From Chitinophagaceae bacterium (GTDB taxonomy: Bacteria > Bacteroidota > Bacteroidia > Chitinophagales > Chitinophagaceae): a DNA stretch of 5,517 bases. The translations under genes and the position numbers were made by a program. The stretch is taken from NCBI GenBank assembly GCA_947472635.1, contig CANJDY010000205.1, forward strand, positions 1-5,517. Direction: 5' to 3'. A model generated the notes under the pieces. The model did no database searches. It saw only the letters and a list, made by a program, of their open reading frames with translations, and was not told the DNA's origin. Below, in pieces: positions 1 through 5,517 of this stretch (positions within the stretch are counted from its first letter, which is position 1; each line of letters begins with the position of its first letter).

Positions 1-8
1 AAAAAGTC

Positions 9-776
9 TTAGGATCGCTTTATTTGATTCCAGATATCGTCCATTTCTGCTAAACTCATATCATGCAACTCTTTTCCAGATAAAGAAGCGGCGGCTTCCA
101 TTTTGGTAAATCGGTCAATAAATTTTTTATTGGTCCGCTCCAAGGCATTTTCAGCATCTATCTGCAAAAACCTTGCATAATTTATCAGGGAGAAGAAAAC
201 ATCGCCCAATTCATCTTCCATATTGTCTTTATTACCCGAAGCGATTGCTTCAAACAACTCGGCTTTTTCTTCTTCTACCTTATCCCATACCTGGTCCTTG
301 TTTTCCCATTCAAACCCCACCTGTTTGGCCTTCTCCTGCAATCGCATTGCCTTTATGGTGGCTGGAAGTGCCTTGGGCACCCCGCCTAAAACAGATTTCT
401 TACCTTCCTTTATTTTTAATTTTTCCCAATTTCGTTTTACATCCTCTTCACCAGTAACTACCACATCACTATAAATATGCGGATGTCGGAAAATAAGCTT
501 TTCACAAACCCCATTAATCACTTCGTCTAGGGTAAACTGATTTTGCTCGGCACCTATTTTAGCATAAAAAACGATGTGTAATAAAATATCACCTAGTTCC
601 TCCTTAATGCCTTTCCAGTCACCATCCGTTATAGCATCTGTTAACTCGTAGGTTTCCTCAATGGTTAACTGCCGCAGCGTCTGAATCGTTTGCACCTTAT
701 CCCAGGGACATTTTTCCCTCAGCTCATCCATAATCTTTACCAACCTTGAAAATGCAGTTTCAGTAGTGGATTCCAT
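9..776 (-). CDS. mazG: MazG nucleoside triphosphate pyrophosphohydrolase
   Basis: Cytoplasmic all-alpha NTP pyrophosphatase. The family hydrolyses (d)NTPs to the monophosphate and pyrophosphate, which removes abnormal nucleotides and, in E. coli, influences ppGpp levels during starvation. The 255-residue product matches the usual length (E. coli about 263) and has both tandem MazG domains. The N-terminal one shows CPWD at 23-26, the metal-binding EExxE (EETYE, 40-44), ExxD (ELGD, 60-63) and FRHPHIY at 96-102. The C-terminal one repeats EExxE (EEKAE, 169-173) and ELGD at 189-192, then ends in the family-typical ERTNKKFIDRF and 'SLAEMDDIW' segments. I chose the ATG at 776 because it places CPWD at the same distance from the N-terminus as in E. 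coli. The reading frame runs on upstream to a TTG at 818, but those 14 extra hydrophobic residues have no counterpart in the family. No Shine-Dalgarno is visible, and no convincing promoter was found in the 218-base gap it shares with the divergent gene at 995. It is a complete, ordinary housekeeping gene. Confidence 0.95.
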   Translation of the reverse strand: MESTTETAFSRLVKIMDELREKCPWDKVQTIQTLRQLTIEETYELTDAITDGDWKGIKEELGDILLHIVFYAKIGAEQNQFTLDEVINGVCEKLIFRHPHIYSDVVVTGEEDVKRNWEKLKIKEGKKSVLGGVPKALPATIKAMRLQEKAKQVGFEWENKDQVWDKVEEEKAELFEAIASGNKDNMEDELGDVFFSLINYARFLQIDAENALERTNKKFIDRFTKMEAAASLSGKELHDMSLAEMDDIWNQIKRS

Positions 777-943
777 ATTTAGTAAAATTTCACTAAAAAT
801 AATAAAGAAAACCCGCAACCATCATTTTGATAGCAATTATGCGCAAGAATAGCCCTAAAAACGGTTCCAAGGCATACATTTACCTCAAAGTACGATTTCT
901 AAAAAAACCATACAATCAAAATATTTTCCCCATACGCCCGTGC

Positions 944-972
944 TTTTGAATTATTACAACCTACTACCTTAA
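944..972 (+). promoter_or_regulatory. weak candidate Bacteroidota-type promoter for the gene at 995
   Basis: A TTTTG at 944-948 could be the -33 element and TACCTTAA at 965-972 the -7 element (consensus TAnnTTTG, matched at TA and TT but not at the final TG). The 16-base spacer is shorter than the roughly 19 bases usual for the phylum. It would start transcription around 977, leaving a leader of about 18 bases. The rest of the 777-994 gap is AT-rich with no other clear element on either strand. Confidence 0.25.
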
Positions 973-994
973 TTTTACAATTCAAAATAACCCT

Positions 995-1834
995 ATGGGA
1001 AAATATTTTTTATTACAACTGGTGTTACTAACTGCATTTTCAACTGCTGGAATGACGCAATATCATTACCTGGATATTGTAAGCAACCTTCAGCTGTCTT
1101 CGGAGATGAAGCAATTGCAGGAGCAAAAAATAAGAAAAATTCTTGTACACAGTTTTGAGGGTAATGGAGAACCTAGTGCTGGTTTCTTTTGTGAAAGAAA
1201 AATTAACAAAGATTTTCGAAAAATTGAGACCTATTCCAAATCAAATAGTACAGGAAAATCGATCCTTACTTCACAGTTCAATTCGCAAGGGCAATTAATC
1301 GCTTCCTATGATAGCTCCTCGCTGTCTAGCACGTCCTCTTCCTACCAATACGACACCAAAGGACATCTTACAAAAGTTGTTATCAATACCAACTCTATGG
1401 ACGATGATTTTTCCGCCAAAATAATGGAGGAACACCAGTATATTTATGATCCAAAAGGGCATCCTACAAAAATGTTGCGCATTCGAAACCAATCTGATAC
1501 GGCTAAGATAATTTTCACAATTGATGATAAGGGAAATGTGATTGACGAAAATGATTTGGGGAAAAATGGCAAACACTACTACTATTACTACGACACCAAA
1601 AATAGACTGACCGATATTGTAAAATATGATGCCGTAAGAGCTAAACTGCTTCCTGATTTTTTATTTGAATACAATAGTGCTGGACAGGTAACCCAAATGA
1701 TTACTATTGAAGAAGGTGTTTCCAATAATTATTTCACCTGGAAAAAAACATACAATGATGGCCTTCGGATTATTGAAAAATGCTTTTCCAAGGAAAAAGA
1801 ACTGCTGGGTTACTTTGAATTTGAATACAATTAA
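995..1834 (+). CDS. small secreted protein with YD/RHS-like repeats, function unknown
   Basis: A 279-residue protein that I cannot assign to a named function. Residues 1 to about 20 (K3, then a hydrophobic stretch to A18-G19) look like a Sec signal peptide. No lipobox cysteine is present, so it is probably periplasmic or secreted rather than a lipoprotein. Residues 25-90 are charged and non-repetitive. From about 94 to 236 there are degenerate units of the form 'aromatic-x-Y-D/N-x-x-G-x-L/V-T', such as YQYDTKGHLTKVV (117-129), YIYDPKGHPTKML (149-161), YYYDTKNRLTDIV (197-209) and FEYNSAGQVTQMI (224-236), spaced about 22-32 residues apart. These resemble the YD (RHS) repeats that form beta-strand shells. 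The protein ends abruptly on another unit start (FEFEYN). A serine-rich run lies at 104-116 and five tyrosines at 195-199. Two cysteines (66 and 263) could pair after export. The start is fixed by the signal peptide directly after the ATG. It stands alone: divergent from mazG and convergent with the barrel gene. No Rhs core, toxin tip or secretion partner is nearby. It is clearly coding, but the function is open. Confidence 0.85.
   Translation: MGKYFLLQLVLLTAFSTAGMTQYHYLDIVSNLQLSSEMKQLQEQKIRKILVHSFEGNGEPSAGFFCERKINKDFRKIETYSKSNSTGKSILTSQFNSQGQLIASYDSSSLSSTSSSYQYDTKGHLTKVVINTNSMDDDFSAKIMEEHQYIYDPKGHPTKMLRIRNQSDTAKIIFTIDDKGNVIDENDLGKNGKHYYYYYDTKNRLTDIVKYDAVRAKLLPDFLFEYNSAGQVTQMITIEEGVSNNYFTWKKTYNDGLRIIEKCFSKEKELLGYFEFEYN
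1274..1702 (+). repeat. degenerate YD/RHS-like repeats inside the secreted protein gene
   Basis: About six protein-level repeats covering residues 94-236, beginning near 95, 117, 149, 174, 197 and 224. The conserved positions are an aromatic-x-Tyr/Asn-Asp start, a Gly or Asn about three residues later, and an aliphatic residue followed by Thr. At the DNA level they have mostly diverged, but the 12-mer tacgacaccaaa is identical at 1349-1360 and 1589-1600, exactly 80 codons apart. This suggests internal duplication followed by drift. The fourth unit (FTIDDKGNVIDEN) has lost the tyrosine. Confidence 0.7.
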
Positions 1835-1930
1835 CCGAGCAGGCCCTTTGAAAAAAAGTTGCCAATTACAAGCATTTATTAGCGACAAAAACTAACCAGT
1901 AAGAGGTATGGTTTCATAAATCCCCCTGCC

Positions 1931-4369
1931 CTATTTGATTCTTTTTGCCTCTGTTTCCAACCCTGTTTTTCTATCCCTTGCGTTTTTAATTTCCTTGCTT
2001 CCAAAATGCCAGCTAGCACTAATACGCAAAGTTCTACTTTCCCATGCTCCACTACCCCGGATGTAAGCACCCCCAAAATCGGAAATGGCTGTCCAAGGAT
2101 TGGTTTTAAAAATATCCGTTACGGCAATTTTAACCGATGCCTTCTTCTGTAAAATTGTTTTTTGAAAACCAAGGTCAAGGCCTCCTTGAGACTTTGTTTT
2201 CCAGGTGACACCCCAAACACTGGGGCCGTTAAACGCTCCGCTTAATTCGGCAGTATAGCCTTTTCCCAACGTGAAACTTTGCTGTAAATACGCCCCAAAA
2301 GATTGGACCCGCCTATTGACTTCATTAACGCCAATCATACCTTTAATCAACTGGCTATTGTACCAAATATTCACGTATCCATTCCACCACTTTTTAATTG
2401 GCAAAGTAGATCCAATACTACCACTCAGTATTTGCTGGGTAGCCAAGTTTTGCTCCTGTACAAATGTGGCATTACCAATGGTATCGGTAACCTGGGTAGC
2501 ATAATCCTTTACGTAGCTATACCCTGCGGTTGTATTAATAAATCCCAAATAAGTATGGGTCAACTCAATCGTATTGGTATACTGTGGCCTTAGGAAGGCA
2601 TTCCCCTTTGAATAGGTGAGCTCATCAAGCTTTACCTCAAAGGGGTTTAGATCCTGGTAAGTAGGCCGGTCAATCCTTTTGCTAAACGTTACATTGAAAG
2701 CATTCTTTTTATCAACATTCCAAGTCACTGCTCCACTAGGAAATAGGTTCGTATAGCTTCTTTCAACTCGATTGTCATTTTGCAGCACAGCATCTGCCCT
2801 TGTCAAAATGCCTTTACTACCCGTTTGCTCAGCCCTCAGTCCAGCCTGCAGACTCCATTTTTCGGAAAACATTTGCTGGTAATTCAAATAAGCCGCCTGG
2901 ATATTTTCTTTGTAAATAAATCCATTGCTTCTAGCTGCTATTTTGATGGGTACCCCATTGATGTCATCATTAAAAAACTCAAACGTATTGCTAGTGTTTA
3001 CAAAAGATGTTTTTACGCCATACCCTAACTTCCCTTTTCCCAACTTCTGTTCTACATCCATTTTGGCTGTATAGATATCTATGTTCACCGGCGCGTTATT
3101 ATGGTTAATGACGCTGTAGATCAAATTATTATTGCTGCCATAATAATAATTAGGCTGGTAACTGTTGGCAGCGGCCCGGAACAACCCATAATCCGCATCA
3201 ATATTTATTTCGCGACCACTAGTGTCTACATATCTATAATTGAGGTTGAATTTGGCATTGGTCCTTTCGGCCGCCGACTCATTGGAGGCTACTAGGCGCT
3301 TGACAAACTGGTGATTGCTCTGCAAATAGATAGGAGTAGAACTGGAACTATTGCCTGCTGTTTGGTTATTATTGGCAGAAACCATTATGCCAACTGTTTG
3401 CTGGGCATTGAAAAAAAAGTCTGCCCCGGCTTTAATATTTATACTTTTCTTGGCATTCAAACTAATATTACGCTGATCATAGACCGTATCCCTTTGCAAA
3501 CGATATAGCTGCATGGTATTCTGGTAATCACCCATGTTTGCACCCAAATTACTGAATAAATTAACTTTCTTGTTACGATAATTCAGCCCTATCGATCCAT
3601 TTGCCTTGGGGGTAACGGCTTGAACTATTCCGAGGTCGGCATTGCCATTGGTTCCAAATTTCTTACTTTTTTTGAGCCGAATATTGACAATGCCCGCATT
3701 GCCACTCGCATCAAATTTTGCACCTGGATTGCTAATCATTTCAATCGCCTCAATATCACTACTGGTAATGCTTCTTAGATATGCCGCGAGCTCCCTGTTA
3801 TCAAGCTGCATCATTTTGCCATCAACATAAATACGTACACCCCCTTTACCTTTCATGCTGATGTTTTCGTTGTTATCCACCTGCACGCCAGGGCTTTTTT
3901 GCAGCAATTCCAACGCATTGCTACCAGTAGCGTTGATACTCGACTCCACATTGAACACCGTTTTGTCTGCCGTTACCTCAATCATAGGCTTTTTCGAGGT
4001 GATGGTAACCTCCTGTAATTTTGAAACAATGGGCAAAAGAAATATCGGCTTTACCCCAACAAACTTTCCGACTTCAACGGAAAAAATAGTCGAGAAGCCT
4101 TTTTCGAAACCGACCACTGAGTAGCTCAAAAAATATTGACCCTTATCGGTGACATCAATAACAAATTTGCCATTTGCATCACTAAGGACTGATTTCACTT
4201 CCATGCTATCATCGGCAGTAAGTAAAGCGACTGTTGCGGATGCAATCACCTGTTTACGCTGATCTGATACAGTCCCCGACACCTTTCCAAGCCGCTGCGC
4301 CATCGATTTGGATGTACACACCAACATCAACGCGACTGCAACAATTTTTAAATCCCTCATTCCACTCAT
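1931..4369 (-). CDS. TonB-receptor-like outer-membrane beta-barrel protein (OMP_b-brl_3 type)
   Basis: An 812-residue outer-membrane protein. Residues 1 to about 24 are a signal peptide ending SMA-Q. Residues 27-115 form a carboxypeptidase-regulatory-like beta-sandwich (GKVSGTVSD..., then a DANGKFVIDV turn). Residues 119-235 form a plug domain: EVTITSKKP at 120-128, ALELLQKSPGVQVD at 152-165, the VRIYVDGK strand at 178-185, and NPGAKFDASGNAGIVNIRLKK at 214-234. Residues 235-789 are the barrel, with family hallmarks RPTYQDLNPF (568-577) and LRPQYTNTIEL (593-603). The last strand ends in SWHFG (786-790), followed by a charged 22-residue tail. Members of this group are widespread in Bacteroidota and are usually of unknown ligand. 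TonB-driven uptake is assumed from the plug, not shown. There is no SusD-like partner beside it, so it is not a standard SusCD glycan-import pair. The ATG at 4369 is followed by another at 4360, and either would leave a working signal peptide. The gene is complete, and its substrate cannot be read from sequence. Confidence 0.93.
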   Translation of the reverse strand: MSGMRDLKIVAVALMLVCTSKSMAQRLGKVSGTVSDQRKQVIASATVALLTADDSMEVKSVLSDANGKFVIDVTDKGQYFLSYSVVGFEKGFSTIFSVEVGKFVGVKPIFLLPIVSKLQEVTITSKKPMIEVTADKTVFNVESSINATGSNALELLQKSPGVQVDNNENISMKGKGGVRIYVDGKMMQLDNRELAAYLRSITSSDIEAIEMISNPGAKFDASGNAGIVNIRLKKSKKFGTNGNADLGIVQAVTPKANGSIGLNYRNKKVNLFSNLGANMGDYQNTMQLYRLQRDTVYDQRNISLNAKKSINIKAGADFFFNAQQTVGIMVSANNNQTAGNSSSSTPIYLQSNHQFVKRLVASNESAAERTNAKFNLNYRYVDTSGREINIDADYGLFRAAANSYQPNYYYGSNNNLIYSVINHNNAPVNIDIYTAKMDVEQKLGKGKLGYGVKTSFVNTSNTFEFFNDDINGVPIKIAARSNGFIYKENIQAAYLNYQQMFSEKWSLQAGLRAEQTGSKGILTRADAVLQNDNRVERSYTNLFPSGAVTWNVDKKNAFNVTFSKRIDRPTYQDLNPFEVKLDELTYSKGNAFLRPQYTNTIELTHTYLGFINTTAGYSYVKDYATQVTDTIGNATFVQEQNLATQQILSGSIGSTLPIKKWWNGYVNIWYNSQLIKGMIGVNEVNRRVQSFGAYLQQSFTLGKGYTAELSGAFNGPSVWGVTWKTKSQGGLDLGFQKTILQKKASVKIAVTDIFKTNPWTAISDFGGAYIRGSGAWESRTLRISASWHFGSKEIKNARDRKTGLETEAKRIK

Positions 4370-4387
4370 TAAATTTCAATTGAGCGG

Positions 4388-4417
4388 CAAAGAAATGAAA
4401 AATAACCTCCTTAGCAA
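4388..4417 (-). promoter_or_regulatory. candidate Bacteroidota-type promoter for the outer-membrane barrel gene
   Basis: On the minus strand a TTG (plus positions 4415-4417, preceded by TTC) could be the -33 element. It is followed after exactly 19 bases by TTTCTTTG (plus 4388-4395), which matches the TAnnTTTG -7 consensus at all but its second base. The spacing is the usual one for the phylum. Transcription would start near 4383, giving a leader of roughly 14 bases before the ATG at 4369. Confidence 0.4.
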
Positions 4418-4517
4418 GAATAAACTGGATGAACTGCAATTATTCCACCATAAATGGCTAGCTCGTTCAACTTAGATCAGCAACGCATTATTTCAACGAA
4501 AGAATTATTTCATTTCA

Positions 4518-4525
4518 TACCTTTA
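4518..4525 (+). promoter_or_regulatory. candidate -7 element directly upstream of the HExxH protein gene
   Basis: TACCTTTA matches the Bacteroidota -7 consensus TAnnTTTG at five of six defined bases and ends only five bases before the ATG at 4531. I see no TTG at the expected -33 distance; the region there reads tttcaacgaa. If the element is used, the message would begin at or next to the start codon. Confidence 0.35.
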
Positions 4526-4530
4526 GCTTC

Positions 4531-5445
4531 ATGAATTTTGGAAAAATAATACTTGCACCGCTCTGTTTGTTTTTACTGCCTGCATTTCTGCAGGCCCAGA
4601 TTTTTGGAGGCAACCCTTCATCACTCAAATGGAAACAGATCAATTCCTCACAGGCCAGGGTGATATTTCCACAAAGCTTGGATAGTCAGGCCAACCGCAT
4701 CAATGCCATTAACCAATTACTAGGCAAAACCACCGCTTACAGCATCGGGGGCAAGCAGCGCAAATGGGATATCCTACTATTAAACCAAACCACTATTTCC
4801 AATGCATATGTAAGAATGGCTCCCATTATGAGCGAATTGTACATGACACCCGAACAAAATAACTTTTCATCCGGAAGTCTCCGCTGGGATGACAACCTCA
4901 TCATTCATGAAAATAGGCACATTCAACAGTTCAGTAATTTCAATAGCGGACTTACCAAAGTTTTTTCATTTCTCCTTGGTCAGGAAGGCCAATTACTTGC
5001 CAATGGCATTGCCATTCCAGATTATTTTTTTGAAGGCGATGCTGTATGGCAGGAAACCTTGGTAAGTAATCAGGGTAGAGGAAGAATGCCTTCTTTTTAC
5101 AACGGCATGAAATCCCTTGCACTCGGCAATAAAAAATATTCGTGGATGAAACTGCGCAGCGGATCGTTAAGAGATTATACGCCCGACCATTATGAGTTGG
5201 GTTACCAACTAGTGGCCTACGGTTATGAAAAATATGGTGAAGATTTTTGGAAAAAGGTTACGCAAGATGCCATTCAATTTAAAGGGATATTCTTTGCATT
5301 CAATAAAGCAATTGAGCGGCATTCCGGCAAAACTTACCAGCAGTTTAGGGAAGATGCTATGCGTTATTTTATTGAACAATCTCTTTCGGATTCAAAAAAA
5401 GACCCCCTTGCCGACAAGTACCTCACTGCCAGTAAAAACTGCTGA
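4531..5445 (+). CDS. exported HExxH putative zinc metallopeptidase, possibly truncated at the C-terminus
   Basis: A 304-residue protein. Residues 1-22 are a clear signal peptide (K5, hydrophobic to L20, cleavage after LQA), which fixes the start at the ATG at 4531. No lipobox is seen. The zinc-peptidase motif HENRH lies at 126-130 inside LIIHENRHIQQF. A second helix, DYFFEGDAVWQE (164-175), supplies E168 as the probable third ligand, 38 residues after the HExxH. That is the gluzincin arrangement seen in 'peptidase MA-like' proteins. HYELGYQLVAYGYEKYG (220-236) resembles the 'Y-x-x-G-x-x-x-x-x-Y-x-x-x-K-Y-G' helix after the active site in such families. As I recall, Bacteroidota relatives with the 'IFGGNP...KWKQI' N-terminus run on into a WD40/TolB-like beta-propeller, giving 900 or so residues. 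Here the frame ends at a TGA soon after the peptidase-like part, following an A7 and a C5 run at 5394-5407. It may be a real short form, a frameshifted gene or a sequencing error. It is divergent from the barrel gene. The substrate is unknown and peptidase activity is inferred from the motif alone. Confidence 0.85.
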   Translation: MNFGKIILAPLCLFLLPAFLQAQIFGGNPSSLKWKQINSSQARVIFPQSLDSQANRINAINQLLGKTTAYSIGGKQRKWDILLLNQTTISNAYVRMAPIMSELYMTPEQNNFSSGSLRWDDNLIIHENRHIQQFSNFNSGLTKVFSFLLGQEGQLLANGIAIPDYFFEGDAVWQETLVSNQGRGRMPSFYNGMKSLALGNKKYSWMKLRSGSLRDYTPDHYELGYQLVAYGYEKYGEDFWKKVTQDAIQFKGIFFAFNKAIERHSGKTYQQFREDAMRYFIEQSLSDSKKDPLADKYLTASKNC

Positions 5446-5517
5446 TGGAATGGTTCGACTTTTTGGTGACGAGCATGGTATCAACGCTGATAAAGTAGGG
5501 AAAAAGATAATCCACCA
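5446..5517 (+). other. unassigned 3' tail of the window
   Basis: Seventy-two bases after the TGA of the HExxH gene. One forward frame, beginning at an ATG at 5450, is open to the window edge (MVRLFGDEHGINADKVGKK...). This is too short to mean much and I do not recognise it. It is also the frame that the upstream gene would enter after loss of one base. No terminator hairpin is visible before the window ends. Confidence 0.3.

Noticed and set aside
777..818. Upstream extension of mazG to a TTG at 818
   Set aside because: The extra 14 residues have no counterpart in MazG, and the ATG at 776 gives the family-typical N-terminus.
1835..1930. Possible shared terminator between the convergent genes (aacca at 1896-1900 with tggtt at 1911-1915)
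   Set aside because: A five-base AT-rich stem with a ten-base loop and no clear following T run is too weak to call.
4406..4412. Perfect Shine-Dalgarno AAGGAGG on the minus strand upstream of the barrel gene
   Set aside because: It lies 36 bases upstream of the ATG at 4369 with no start codon at a useful distance, and falls within the spacer of the candidate promoter, so it would probably not be transcribed.
4254..4439. Small minus-strand frame overlapping the start of the barrel gene
   Set aside because: It lies in another frame over the signal-peptide and sandwich region of a well-supported gene and has no recognisable features of its own.
4377..5321. 13-base direct repeat CAATTGAGCGGCA at 4377-4389 and 5309-5321
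   Set aside because: One copy is intergenic and the other is inside a coding region; a single 13-mer match in 5.5 kb is not surprising by chance.
5443..5498. TGATG stop-start overlap suggesting a coupled downstream gene
   Set aside because: The overlapping ATG frame at 5445 closes after 17 codons (stop at 5496-5498).

Overview
The window reads as ordinary chromosome from a member of the Bacteroidota, most likely a Chitinophagaceae-like relative. Three things point there. The large outer-membrane protein has the carboxypeptidase-regulatory-like, plug and 'RPTYQDLNPF' barrel layout that is typical of that phylum. Likely promoters resemble the Bacteroidota TAnnTTTG type rather than the E. coli type. 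The start codons have no well-placed Shine-Dalgarno sequences. The family-level placement is an inference from protein style, not from a search.

Layout: (1) mazG, a housekeeping nucleoside triphosphate pyrophosphohydrolase, lies on the minus strand at the left edge (9-776). (2) After a 218-base divergent gap comes a plus-strand gene (995-1834) for a small secreted protein built of degenerate YD/RHS-like repeats, of unknown function. (3) A 96-base convergent gap separates it from a minus-strand gene (1931-4369) for an 812-residue TonB-receptor-like outer-membrane beta-barrel protein. (4) A 161-base divergent gap, with a promoter candidate on each strand, leads to a plus-strand gene (4531-5445) for an exported protein with an HExxH zinc-metallopeptidase motif and a plausible downstream glutamate ligand. 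That last gene seems to stop early compared with the longer relatives I recall. The final 72 bases are unassigned.

No adjacent pair shares a strand, so there is no visible operon. Three of the four products are exported (periplasm, outer membrane or outside the cell), while MazG is cytoplasmic. The only pair whose arrangement hints at co-regulation is the divergent barrel protein and HExxH protein.

I see no RNA genes, insertion sequences, CRISPR arrays, attachment sites or phage genes. I found no clear new system. The best leads are the possibly truncated HExxH protein and the stand-alone YD-repeat secreted protein.
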